Source of the DNA: Gemmatimonadota bacterium
GTDB lineage: Bacteria; Gemmatimonadota; Gemmatimonadetes; Palauibacterales; Palauibacteraceae
Assembly: GCA_013042495.1 (NCBI GenBank)
Contig: JABDQB010000259.1
Location: forward strand, 1 to 19,060
Direction: 5' to 3'
Length of the DNA: 19,060 bases
Part shown: piece after piece, positions 7,438-14,932 of the stretch
How the letters are laid out: the number at the start of each line of letters is the position of its first letter
How positions within the stretch are numbered: the first letter of the stretch is position 1
Translations under genes and position numbers: made by a program
The notes under the pieces: model-generated
Database searches by the model: none
What the model was told of the DNA's origin: nothing
The model's input: the letters and a program-made list of their open reading frames with translations, nothing else

Positions 7438-8229
7438 ATGTTTGGACCCGGCGGAGGCATTCGCATCATCGGTCACCGCGGAGCCCGCGGCGTGGCTCCG
7501 GAGAACACCGTTCCGTCGATCCGGCACGGCGTGGAGGTGGGCGCGCAGGCCATCGAGATCGACCTGCACGCTTCGAAGGATGGGACGCTCGTCGTCATCC
7601 ACGATCCCACGCTCGAACGCACCACGGATGGCGCGGGCCCGGTAGACCAGCGAACGATGGCAGAGCTCCAGACGTTCGACGCGGGCTTTCGTTTCACGCC
7701 GGACGAGGGCAAGAGCTTCCCTTTCCGGGGACAGGGGGTACGGATTCCGACCCTGAACGAGGCGATGGAGGCCATCGGCGACCTCCCCGCGATTCTCGAG
7801 GTCAAGAGCGCCGCAGCCGGTCGGCTTCTGGCCGAGTGGCTGCCGGGACAGTCCGGGTACGATCGGATCATCGTGGGCGGATTCAATTCGGACGAGGTGG
7901 GGCCTGCCGGAGCTGCAGCGCGCTGGCGCTGCGCGTACCAGACAGACCTGCTGGGATTTGTCCTGTGGGGTAAACTCGGCGTCCGCCGGCCGCTTCCCTC
8001 CGATCTGACGGCCGCCATGGTCCCCGTTCGCAAGGGCGCCGTGCGAATCGTGACTCGCGGCTTCGTGCGCCGCATGCATGCGCAGGGAAAGGGCGTCTTC
8101 GTGTGGACCGTCAATCGCCCGGACGAGATGCGACAGTTGCTCGACCTGGGGGTGGACGGATTGATCAGCGACTACCCCGCCGTCCTGCGGCGCGTGGTGG
8201 AGGAGCGATGGGCGGCCGGACAGGAATGA
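7438..8229 (+). CDS. Glycerophosphodiester phosphodiesterase (GDPD family)
   Basis: This 263-residue TIM-barrel enzyme hydrolyses glycerophosphodiesters to glycerol-3-phosphate and an alcohol. No signal peptide is visible, so a cytoplasmic UgpQ-like role is more likely than periplasmic GlpQ. Catalytic and metal residues are present: GHRGARGVAPENT with His13, EIDLHASKDG with Glu40 and Asp42, and VIHDPTLERTTDG with His55. The C-terminal VFVWTVNRPDEMRQLLDLG and GVDGLISDYP are the usual barrel-closing strands. The open frame extends far upstream, but homology begins with residues after the ATG at 7438, so that start was chosen. The ribosome site is weak (CAGG). It is the first gene of the plus-strand unit; dinB begins within about 10 bases of its stop. 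Confidence 0.93.
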   Translation: MFGPGGGIRIIGHRGARGVAPENTVPSIRHGVEVGAQAIEIDLHASKDGTLVVIHDPTLERTTDGAGPVDQRTMAELQTFDAGFRFTPDEGKSFPFRGQGVRIPTLNEAMEAIGDLPAILEVKSAAAGRLLAEWLPGQSGYDRIIVGGFNSDEVGPAGAAARWRCAYQTDLLGFVLWGKLGVRRPLPSDLTAAMVPVRKGAVRIVTRGFVRRMHAQGKGVFVWTVNRPDEMRQLLDLGVDGLISDYPAVLRRVVEERWAAGQE

Positions 8230-8230
8230 G

Positions 8231-9427
8231 GTGGTGACGGTGGGGAAGCGGGCCATCCTCCACGTGGACATGGACGCGTTCTACGCGGCCGTCGAGGAGC
8301 GAGAGAATCCGGCGCTTCTGGGTAAGCCCGTCGTGGTCGGGTCCGAGCCGAAGGAAGGGCGCGGTCGAGGCGTCGTCGCCACGGCCAACTACGCGGCGCG
8401 GCGATATGGCATCGGGTCGGCCATGCCGATTTCCGAGGCGTGGCGGCGCTGTCCGAAGGCCGTCTATCTGCGACCCCGAATGCGCCTTTACAGCGAGATC
8501 TCGCGGCGCGTGCGTCAGATCTTCGAACGGTTCACCGACCTCATCGAGCCGATCAGCATCGACGAAGCCTTTCTGGACGTGACGGCCAGCCGGCGACTGT
8601 ACGGCGACGGACCGACGATCGCCGCGCGGATCAAGAGCGCGATCCGTGAAGAAGAGCGACTCACGGCCTCGATCGGCTGTGCGGGGTCGAAGTTCATCGC
8701 GAAGATCGCGAGCGACCTCGACAAACCCGACGGGCTGGTGGTCGTCGAGGAAGGACAGGAAACGCAGTTCCTGGCTCCCCTTCCGATCGGTCGCCTGTGG
8801 GGTGCCGGACCGAAGGCACTCGAACGCTTCCGGCGGCTGGGTTGCGCCACGATCGGAGAGGTGGCAACCCTGGACCGGGACGTTCTGCTCCGGGCGTTCG
8901 GCGATTCGATGGGCGATCGCTTCAGCCGCCTCAGCCGGGGAGTGGATGACCGACCGGTCGTCTCCGCTCACGTCCGGAAATCACTTGGGAAGGAAACCAC
9001 GTTTGGCGAAGACGTCGCAGACCGAAAGGTCGTGGAGCGAGCGCTTCTTCACCTGACCGAGCAGGTGGCCACTTCGCTCCGGCGAAAGCACCTGGCCGGA
9101 GCCACGGTCACCGTGAAGCTGCGTTGGGAAGGGTTCGAGACGGTCACCCGGAGGCGCACGCTCAGGGAACCGGTCAACACCGTCGAGAAGATCTGGCCCG
9201 TGGCGCAGGAACTGTTCCGGGCCGCCGACCGGCCGCGGCTGCGAGTTCGCCTCGTCGGTGTGACGCTCTCGTCGCTGGACCGCGTGGCGAGCGGACAGGC
9301 GGATCTATTCGTATCCGACACCGGTGTCGACACGCGGGTGGCGGAAGCCGTGGACGTCCTGGCCGAGCGCTTTGGGTCCGGTACGGTGACTCGGGCCGCG
9401 CTGCTCGAGGAAGCAGAAGATCGGTGA
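8231..9427 (+). CDS. dinB: DNA polymerase IV (Y-family translesion polymerase)
   Basis: Error-prone translesion DNA polymerase of ~398 residues. Seen: the N-terminal catalytic HVDMDAFYAAVEER with Asp13, the nucleotide-binding YAARRYGIGSAMP (55-65), the palm motif SIDEAFLDV (109-117) with Asp111 and Glu112, then CAGSKFIAKIASDLDKPDG, helix-hairpin-helix and a little-finger domain. QADLF near the C-terminus fits the sliding-clamp binding motif at the position usual for DinB. Several GTG codons open the frame (8231, 8234, 8240). GAGGT ends 7 bases before the GTG at 8240, which gives MGKRAILHVDMDAF and may be the real start; CAGGA precedes 8231. It follows the phosphodiesterase stop almost directly and precedes the HD gene by 23 bases. 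No LexA box was seen upstream. Confidence 0.96.
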   Translation: MVTVGKRAILHVDMDAFYAAVEERENPALLGKPVVVGSEPKEGRGRGVVATANYAARRYGIGSAMPISEAWRRCPKAVYLRPRMRLYSEISRRVRQIFERFTDLIEPISIDEAFLDVTASRRLYGDGPTIAARIKSAIREEERLTASIGCAGSKFIAKIASDLDKPDGLVVVEEGQETQFLAPLPIGRLWGAGPKALERFRRLGCATIGEVATLDRDVLLRAFGDSMGDRFSRLSRGVDDRPVVSAHVRKSLGKETTFGEDVADRKVVERALLHLTEQVATSLRRKHLAGATVTVKLRWEGFETVTRRRTLREPVNTVEKIWPVAQELFRAADRPRLRVRLVGVTLSSLDRVASGQADLFVSDTGVDTRVAEAVDVLAERFGSGTVTRAALLEEAEDR

Positions 9428-9450
9428 AAGCCGAGGGAGAGGAGAAGGCC

Positions 9451-10038
9451 ATGTCAGAAGCTCCGAGCCGTGAGCAGGCGCTCGCGCTGATGCAGGAATA
9501 TACGGAGAACGTGAACCTGAGGAAGCATATGTACGCCGTTGAGGCGGCCATGCGCGCGTATGCACGAAAGTACGGCGAAGACGAGGAGCTGTGGGGCGTG
9601 ACCGGCCTGATCCACGACTTCGACTACGAGCGCTATCCCAACGACGCGTTGAGTCCGGTGGAGGAGCACCCATCGAGTGGCGTGGCGATCCTGCGCGAGA
9701 ACGGCTGGCCCGACGAGATTCTGCACGCCGTCATGGCGCACGCCGAGCACACGGGCGTCGAGCCGGAGAGCTTGATGGCGCGAACGCTGCGCGCCGTGGA
9801 CGAACTCACGGGCTTCGTGATCGCGTGCTCGCTGGTCAGGCCGACCGGTATCTCGGATCTCAAGTCTAAATCGGTGAAGAAGAAGCTGAAGGACCGATCG
9901 TTCGCGGCGGCCGTGAACCGGGAAGAAATTCGAGAATACACCGAGATCATAGGCGAGGACCTGACCGAGCATATCGATTTCGTCATCGAAGCCATGCGTG
10001 GTATCTCCGACACGCTGGAGCTCGAAGGCCATGCGTAA
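9451..10038 (+). CDS. HD-domain metal-dependent phosphohydrolase family protein
   Basis: This 195-residue cytoplasmic protein has an HD fold of the compact HDIG type. Likely metal ligands in order are His26 (RKHMYAVEAAM), His55-Asp56 (GLIHDFDYERYP), His73 in VEEHPSSG, His97/His100 in MAHAEHTG, and Asp117 in AVDELTGF. All the expected positions are filled, so it is probably an active phosphohydrolase. The substrate cannot be read. The C-terminal third is charged and rich in lysine (SDLKSKSVKKKLKDRSF). The start is the ATG at 9451 behind a purine-rich GGGAGAGGAGAAGG. The frame is open further upstream through dinB, but no homology lies there. Its stop lies inside the tryptophanase start (8-base overlap), so the two proteins are made together. 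Confidence 0.88.
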   Translation: MSEAPSREQALALMQEYTENVNLRKHMYAVEAAMRAYARKYGEDEELWGVTGLIHDFDYERYPNDALSPVEEHPSSGVAILRENGWPDEILHAVMAHAEHTGVEPESLMARTLRAVDELTGFVIACSLVRPTGISDLKSKSVKKKLKDRSFAAAVNREEIREYTEIIGEDLTEHIDFVIEAMRGISDTLELEGHA

Positions 10039-11422
10039 TCCGAGACCCATTCACACCGTGATCGAGCCGTTCCGGATCAAGAGTGTCGAGCCGATCCGCA
10101 TGACGACGCGGGATGAGCGCGAGGAGCACATTCGCGAGGCGGGTTACAACGTGTTCCGCTTGCAGGCGCGCGACGTGCTCATCGATCTGCTGACGGACAG
10201 CGGCACAGGGGCGATGAGCGCCGAACAGTGGGCCGGCATCATGCGGGGGGATGAGTCGTATGCGGGAAGCGACAGCTATCATCGCTTCAAGGCGGCGGTA
10301 CAGGACATCTTCGGCTTCCGGAACGTGATACCGACCCACCAGGGACGGGCGGCCGAGCGGATCCTGTTCAGCACCGTCTGCCAGCCGGGAGACATGATTC
10401 CGAACAACACGCACTTCGATACGACCCGGGCCAACATCGAATTCACGGGGGCCGAAGCCCGCGACCTGCCGTGCGCGGAAGCGGCGGACCTGGCCACGCG
10501 CGGCCCGTTCAAGGGCAACATCGACCTCGAAGGCCTGGAGCGGCTGCTGACCTCACCGTCCGGTAGAATTCCGCTTGCGATGATCACGGTCACCAATAAC
10601 TCCGGTGGTGGCCAGCCTGTCTCGATGGCAAACATCCGCGCCGCGTCCGAGCTGTGTCGCTCGCATGGCGTTCCCTTCTACATCGATGCTTGCCGGTTCG
10701 CCGAGAACGCATACTTCATTCAGCGCCGCGAGGAGGGCTACCAGGACACGGCGCTCATCGACATCGCCCGCGAGATGTTCTCGTACGCCGACGGTGCCAC
10801 GATGTCGGCGAAGAAGGATGGAATGGCGAACATCGGCGGCTTCCTGGCCACGAACGACGACGCCCTCGCCGCGCAGGAGCGTGATCTCCTGATTCTCACC
10901 GAGGGCTTTCCCACCTACGGGGGGCTCGCCGGCAGGGACCTCGACGCGGTGGCGGTCGGACTGTACGAGGCGCTGCAACCGGACTACCAGAAATACCGGA
11001 TCGCCTCGACGGCATACCTGGGGGACCACATCAGCGCGGCAGGCGTACCGATCGTGCAGCCGCCGGGGGGCCATGCCGTCTACATCGACGCGGCAGCCAT
11101 GTGTCCTCAGATCGCTCCGCTGGAGTTTCCGGGCATCTCGCTCACGGTCGAGCTCTACCGCGAGGCTGGCATCCGGGGCGTCGAAATCGGAAGTGTGATG
11201 TTCGGACACAAAGACCCCGAGACCGGCGAGCCGTTGGCGGCGCGCAGTGAACTCGTTCGACTGGCGATTCCTCGGCGCGTATACACCCAGAGCCATGTGG
11301 ATTACGTGGTCGAGGCGATTCTCAACCTGTACGACCGGCGCGAGGCGATGGGTGGCTACGAGATTACTTACGAACCCCCGTTCCTGAGGCATTTCACGGC
11401 GCAGTTCGAACCGATGGGTTAG
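10031..11422 (+). CDS. tnaA: Tryptophanase (PLP-dependent beta-eliminating lyase)
   Basis: This 463-residue PLP enzyme of the tryptophanase/tyrosine phenol-lyase family splits L-tryptophan to indole, pyruvate and ammonia. Seen: YNVFRLQARDVLIDLLTDSGTGAMS (in two parts, 39-63), PTHQGRAAE (101-109), the aldehyde-binding region FYIDACRFAENAYFI (216-230), the PLP lysine in MSAKKDG (Lys262), and IPRRVYTQSH near the C-terminus. Tryptophanase is preferred over tyrosine phenol-lyase because the segment GIRGVEIGS (380-388) has Ile386 where tyrosine phenol-lyases carry the substrate-binding Arg of MERG. The ATG at 10031 overlaps the HD gene by 8 bases; GGAG lies 10 bases upstream. No tnaC-like leader peptide is possible in that context, so regulation differs from the enterobacterial tna operon. 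Confidence 0.9.
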   Translation: MRNPRPIHTVIEPFRIKSVEPIRMTTRDEREEHIREAGYNVFRLQARDVLIDLLTDSGTGAMSAEQWAGIMRGDESYAGSDSYHRFKAAVQDIFGFRNVIPTHQGRAAERILFSTVCQPGDMIPNNTHFDTTRANIEFTGAEARDLPCAEAADLATRGPFKGNIDLEGLERLLTSPSGRIPLAMITVTNNSGGGQPVSMANIRAASELCRSHGVPFYIDACRFAENAYFIQRREEGYQDTALIDIAREMFSYADGATMSAKKDGMANIGGFLATNDDALAAQERDLLILTEGFPTYGGLAGRDLDAVAVGLYEALQPDYQKYRIASTAYLGDHISAAGVPIVQPPGGHAVYIDAAAMCPQIAPLEFPGISLTVELYREAGIRGVEIGSVMFGHKDPETGEPLAARSELVRLAIPRRVYTQSHVDYVVEAILNLYDRREAMGGYEITYEPPFLRHFTAQFEPMG

Positions 11423-11474
11423 GGCAGGCGAGGACATGTGTGCCGGACAACGAGGAAGGCAGAGAAGGAATCCG

Positions 11475-11954
11475 ATGACGAGGAACCTGATACTCACCGC
11501 GGCCGCTGTCCTGCTGACGCTGCCGGCGACCGCTTCGGCCCAGGTCCCGGCCGAACTCGACGACTACTGGGCCGAGATCTCGCGGACTGTCGCTGAGGGT
11601 GACTTCGACGGGTACGCACGCCTCTATCACCCGGACGCGGTCCTCGTCGCGGGCGGCTCCGGGAGCCTTCCGATCGAGAAGGCGCTGGCCGGCTGGAAGC
11701 AGGGTTTCGATGACACGCGTGATGGGAAGGCAGAGGCCGGAGTCGACTTCCGGCTCAGTATCCGGGTCAATGACGAGACGACGGCGCACGAGACCGGGAT
11801 ATTCCGCTACACGCTCGAGTCCGCGGACGCCGAGGCCGTCGTCGCGCTCGTTCACTTCGAGGCCCTGCTCGTGAAGAAGGACGGCAGGTGGCTCATGGTG
11901 ATGGAGTACCAGAAGGAGCCGGCGACTGACGCGGAGTGGGACGCCGCGGGATAA
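11475..11954 (+). CDS. Exported SnoaL/DUF4440-like (NTF2-fold) protein
   Basis: This 159-residue protein starts at the ATG at 11475 (AGAAGGA 5 bases upstream) with a clear signal peptide: basic MTRN, a hydrophobic core, and a cleavage site near TASAQ (residues ~19-23). The mature part has the NTF2-like cone pattern: a helix with DDYWAEISRTVAEGDFDGYARLYHPDAVLV (in parts), then strands ending in the KKDGRWLMVMEYQ hairpin typical of DUF4440. Proteins of this fold bind small ligands or act as isomerase-like enzymes; the function here is unknown. It is 52 bases after tnaA on the same strand, probably the last gene of the unit, and converges with the DUF1501 gene. Confidence 0.83.
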   Translation: MTRNLILTAAAVLLTLPATASAQVPAELDDYWAEISRTVAEGDFDGYARLYHPDAVLVAGGSGSLPIEKALAGWKQGFDDTRDGKAEAGVDFRLSIRVNDETTAHETGIFRYTLESADAEAVVALVHFEALLVKKDGRWLMVMEYQKEPATDAEWDAAG

Positions 11955-11957
11955 CGA

Positions 11958-11974
11958 CCGGCTCAGTGAGTCGG
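11958..11974. terminator. Hairpin in convergent gap, possible bidirectional terminator
   Basis: CCGGCT-CAGTG-AGTCGG can fold as a 6-base-pair stem (one G-U pair) with a 5-base loop. It lies in the 29-base gap between two converging genes. No run of T follows on either strand, so it is not a textbook intrinsic terminator. Confidence 0.35.
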
Positions 11975-11983
11975 CTCAGCGCC

Positions 11984-13156
11984 TCAGACGATCAGGCCGT
12001 ACACGGGTCGTACCCCGTCCGAGCCCGGAAATACGCGCCCTGTCTGCGCCGCGGTTAGATCGAATACGCCGGCGATGACGCCCTTCAGGATCGCCCGGGT
12101 GTCGAGGGTCGGCTTCAGGTCGCGTCCTTCGTACAGAGATCGATCGGCGAGACCTGGCCAGTCCGTCACCACGCGGCCGCGCGAGACCCCCGGACCGATG
12201 ACGAGGCCTGCACCTGCCGTCCCATGGTCCGTTCCGCCGGTACCGTTCGGCCTGGCCGTGCGCCCGAATTCCGTCATCACGACCATGGTCGTGTGAGCCC
12301 AGGTCGTGCCTACTTCCTCGCGGAACGCCAGGATCCCTTCCGCAAGCTGACCCAGCAGCCGGTCCAGGCTCCCCCCGGCCATGCCCTGGTTGGCGTGCGT
12401 GTCCCAGCCGCCGAACTCGACCGCGGCCACGTTCGGCCCGTCCGCTTGACCGACGAATCGGGCGGTGGCCCGCATGACGGGCGCGATCCGACCCTGCCTG
12501 CCGCGACCGCGCATCTCGGACGCCAGCCCATCGTCGGCCGCGACCTCCCGCATCTGCAGACCGGCTTCAAATCGATCGTACAGCGCCCGGTCGGCACGAT
12601 AGAGCACGTGAAGGCGTTCCAGGTATCCGTCATCGAGCGCGCCCAGTTCCACCGGTGACCAGGTGGCCACCGGGTATTCGCCCGACAGTGAGCGGGGGAG
12701 ACCGGCGGCCACCGCCAGCCCCGCTCGCTCGCCGTCCATGACTTGCAGAAGCCGGTTCAGCCAACCGTCGGAGGCTCCGTCCGGACGCTCCAGACCCGTC
12801 TCGAGAATCGCCTGTCCGTCGAAGTGGCTGCGGGTGCGATACGGAATCGCCATCGCGTGGACGACCGCCAGCTCCCCGGCGTCCCACAGGCCGGAGAGAC
12901 GTGACAGGCCAGGAGAGAGACCGAAACCGTCCTCGAGTACCGCCAGATCGGATGCGCCGTAAGCCATCGCCCCGCGCAGTGCCTGGTAGCCGGGATCTCC
13001 GTAAGGCACGATGGCCGCGAGACCATCAAACCCGCCGCGCAGCAGGACGAAGACGAGGCGACCACGACCCGGGACGCGAGCGAAGCTGACCATCGGCGCG
13101 GCGCAGGTAGCCAGTCCGCCCGCGCACATCCCGAGTATGAATTCGCGCCTTTTCAT
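11984..13156 (-). CDS. DUF1501 protein with Tat signal
   Basis: This 390-residue member of the DUF1501 family (sulfatase/alkaline-phosphatase-like fold) starts with a twin-arginine signal, MKRREFILGMCAGGLATCAA, which predicts folded export. Family marks: VFVLLRGGFDGLAAIVPYGDP (in part, 35-54), the SHFDGQAILETG segment (~109-120), VAAVEFGGWDTHANQG (~242-257), and TTMVVMTEFGRTARPNGTGGTDHGTAG (in parts, ~288-314), where the His and Asp residues that bind metal in the related fold are retained. The biochemical role is unsettled. It begins one base after the DUF1800 stop with GGAGGTGAC in front of its ATG, so the two are coupled. This DUF1800-DUF1501 pairing is common across several phyla and is thought to reflect a joint role at the envelope. 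Confidence 0.93.
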   Translation of the reverse strand: MKRREFILGMCAGGLATCAAPMVSFARVPGRGRLVFVLLRGGFDGLAAIVPYGDPGYQALRGAMAYGASDLAVLEDGFGLSPGLSRLSGLWDAGELAVVHAMAIPYRTRSHFDGQAILETGLERPDGASDGWLNRLLQVMDGERAGLAVAAGLPRSLSGEYPVATWSPVELGALDDGYLERLHVLYRADRALYDRFEAGLQMREVAADDGLASEMRGRGRQGRIAPVMRATARFVGQADGPNVAAVEFGGWDTHANQGMAGGSLDRLLGQLAEGILAFREEVGTTWAHTTMVVMTEFGRTARPNGTGGTDHGTAGAGLVIGPGVSRGRVVTDWPGLADRSLYEGRDLKPTLDTRAILKGVIAGVFDLTAAQTGRVFPGSDGVRPVYGLIV

Positions 13157-13157
13157 G

Positions 13158-14588
13158 TCACCTCCACTGAAACGCGGGTCCGCCGAACACCAGGGCCGTG
13201 CGCTCGTCCGCAGCGATGGACCCGTCCGCCAGCAGCGTCACGAGCGGGTCTGAGTTGGAAACGTCCACGATTTCGAGGAACCGCTCCGGGTCGATCCGGG
13301 AGGTTCGTCGGTCGCCTGGGGATGAGCGGGCCAGCGCGGCGGAGGAAAGTCGGCCGGCCGCACTCCTTGCCAGTTCGGCTCGATTGAGAAGGCTGTCGGG
13401 ATCGGCCCACTCCGATTTCGTGTCGGCGTAGCCCTTGGGAGACGACGGTGCCCAAAGGGGTTGCCTGAGCTGCTGCAGGAGCCGGCCGATGGGTTCCGGA
13501 ACGTCGCGCGCCCCCACCGCGCGAAGCATGGCGGTCAGCCAGTCCTGGGGCGCCCGAAACTTCCGGTACTCCGGCATCCAGGCCTCATCCAGATCGATCA
13601 AGCCCCGCGATACCTCGGCGAGATCGCCGTCGGTTTCGGTCCAACGCGAGACGATGCGATCCACGGCCTCCGGGGGCGGCTCGTCCGCCACGAAATGGCG
13701 AACCAGTTTGGTCGCGAGGAAGCGAGCCGTGGAAGGATGCCGGCACAGGTCCGCGATGGCGCGGCGGCCTTCTTCTTCACCTGCTTCGCCGTACTTAACG
13801 CCCAGGAGCGTCTTGTCGCCCGGTTCGTGCAGGACGTCTTGATACGCGAAGGCCACGGTGTTGTCGTTCGCGCCACTGCCGCGGCGGTCACGTCCGCGGG
13901 CCAGGCGATCGGCGAATCCAAAGCCGGTCACTGTCCAGCCCGTGAGAATCCGCGCCAGAGCCTCGACGTCTTCCTGCGCGTAGCCTCCGTCCACGCCGAG
14001 CGTGTGAAGTTCGAGAAGCTCGCGGGCATAGTTTTCGTTGAGTCCTCGTTCCCGTCCCCGGCGAGCCAGTCCGCGAGCAGCCGCGGAGTGCGGCCCGATG
14101 CTCACGGCGTTGTCGAGGTACACGAGCATCGCCGGATGACGCGCCGAGGCGAGAACCATGTCTTCGAATCGCCCGAACACGTGCGGGCGGATTACCTGGC
14201 GCTCGTAGAGTCCGGCCAGCGCGGCAATCGGCGGTTTCGCCGGAACCGACACACAGAAGTGGTTCGACCAGAACGCCACCAGTCGCTCGGCGAACGGGGC
14301 CGTCGATGTGACCCGAGCTCGCAGAGCGGCGCCACCTTCGGCGCGGGCTATTCCTCGGATCTCTTCTCGGGCGACCCTGATCGCACCTTCGTCGCGGCTC
14401 CGTTGAGCCTCGATGAGCGCCCGGTTCGCCGCACCGACGACCGAGGCCGTCGGCAGAGAAGCGTCGTCGAGGGCAGCGGCGTCCGACCGAACCTGACCCA
14501 GGAGCCAACTCCGTGGATCGGCCAGGGCGGGATCGCCCACGGTGGCCCCCATGCCGAATCGATTGCACGCACGCAGCGTACGGTTCAT
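13158..14588 (-). CDS. DUF1800 protein
   Basis: This 476-residue member of the DUF1800 family. The frame is open to 14654, but GGAGGG sits 3-4 bases before the ATG at 14588, and the protein from there (MNRTLRACNRFGMGAT) matches the family's N-terminal RxxFGxT pattern, so this start was chosen. Other marks: FAERLVAFWSNHFCVS, the HPAMLVYLDNAVSIG segment, GLNENYARELLELHTLGVDG, EDVEALARILTGWTV and the later FLATKLVRHFVAD. These NENYARELLELHTLG and ARILTGW blocks are diagnostic. No signal peptide or Tat motif is visible, unlike its DUF1501 partner. Catalytic function is unknown in the family. It is the first gene of a two-gene unit, divergent from the MetS-like/M49 unit. Confidence 0.94.
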   Translation of the reverse strand: MNRTLRACNRFGMGATVGDPALADPRSWLLGQVRSDAAALDDASLPTASVVGAANRALIEAQRSRDEGAIRVAREEIRGIARAEGGAALRARVTSTAPFAERLVAFWSNHFCVSVPAKPPIAALAGLYERQVIRPHVFGRFEDMVLASARHPAMLVYLDNAVSIGPHSAAARGLARRGRERGLNENYARELLELHTLGVDGGYAQEDVEALARILTGWTVTGFGFADRLARGRDRRGSGANDNTVAFAYQDVLHEPGDKTLLGVKYGEAGEEEGRRAIADLCRHPSTARFLATKLVRHFVADEPPPEAVDRIVSRWTETDGDLAEVSRGLIDLDEAWMPEYRKFRAPQDWLTAMLRAVGARDVPEPIGRLLQQLRQPLWAPSSPKGYADTKSEWADPDSLLNRAELARSAAGRLSSAALARSSPGDRRTSRIDPERFLEIVDVSNSDPLVTLLADGSIAADERTALVFGGPAFQWR

Positions 14589-14626
14589 GTGCCCTCCGTC
14601 GCCTGCTCTGGTATTCTCCGGACCTC

Positions 14627-14650
14627 GTGACGACGACCTCGGATCGTCAC
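14627..14650. repeat. Inverted repeat with overlapping direct repeat in divergent control region
   Basis: GTGACGA (14627-14633) and TCGTCAC (14644-14650) are a perfect 7-base inverted repeat around 10 bases. A direct repeat GACCTCG (14621-14627 and 14635-14641) overlaps it. It lies in the leader or promoter area of the DUF1800 gene, and could be an operator or an RNA hairpin. Confidence 0.4.
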
Positions 14651-14713
14651 CCAAAAGGACGCTGCGGGAGACCCTCGGGTCACATCGCCAGATCGTACGG
14701 TCTTCCGCCCGTC

Positions 14714-14746
14714 TTGCTCGCCCGAGCGCTCCCGTGGCGGTAGAAT
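14714..14746 (+). promoter_or_regulatory. Possible promoter for the MetS-like/M49 unit
   Basis: TAGAAT (14741-14746) is a good -10 hexamer in an otherwise GC-rich stretch, about 40 bases before the first start codon of the unit. The best -35 candidate, TTGCTC (14714-14719), is 21 bases away, which is too far for a standard sigma-70 site. Only the -10 is convincing. Confidence 0.3.
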
Positions 14747-14786
14747 CCGCCTGTTCCGTTGATAGGGATTGGACCGAGGAGGCGTT

Positions 14787-14930
14787 CTGACCACCCAGGG
14801 AATCATCACGATGGTCGTGGTTCTCGTGTTCGTCTGGGGCGGATTCGCCCTTTTCGTGACCGCAGCTGTGAAGCGTGAGAGAAAGAAGGCGGCCGGGCGA
14901 GATCCGGCTGCCGGCGATTGGAGGGACTGA
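14787..14930 (+). CDS. MetS-like NSS transporter small subunit (single-helix membrane peptide), probable CTG start
   Basis: A small frame ends at TGA 14930, two bases before the M49 start. From the ATG at 14811 it gives 39 residues starting MVVVLVFVWGGFALF. Reading from the CTG at 14787 gives 47 residues starting (M)TTQGIITMVVVLVFVWGG. This fits the known pattern of MetS-type small subunits of NSS transporters: a short Thr-rich start, Ile-Ile-x-Met, one hydrophobic helix with a WGG motif, then a basic tail (VKRERKK). GAGGAGG (14776-14782) lies four bases before the CTG but 28 bases before the ATG, so CTG initiation is favoured. MetS is needed by Corynebacterium MetP for methionine/alanine import. 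The only NSS transporter seen here is on the other strand at the left edge. Confidence 0.62.
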   Translation: MTTQGIITMVVVLVFVWGGFALFVTAAVKRERKKAAGRDPAAGDWRD

Positions 14931-14932
14931 TC

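Noticed and set aside
7390..8271. 293-residue minus-strand open frame
   Set aside because: It is antisense to the phosphodiesterase, whose catalytic motifs are intact on the plus strand.
14589..14654. 22-residue N-terminal extension of DUF1800
   Set aside because: There is a strong ribosome site before the internal ATG at 14588, and the family homology begins there; the extension is polar and unlike a signal peptide.
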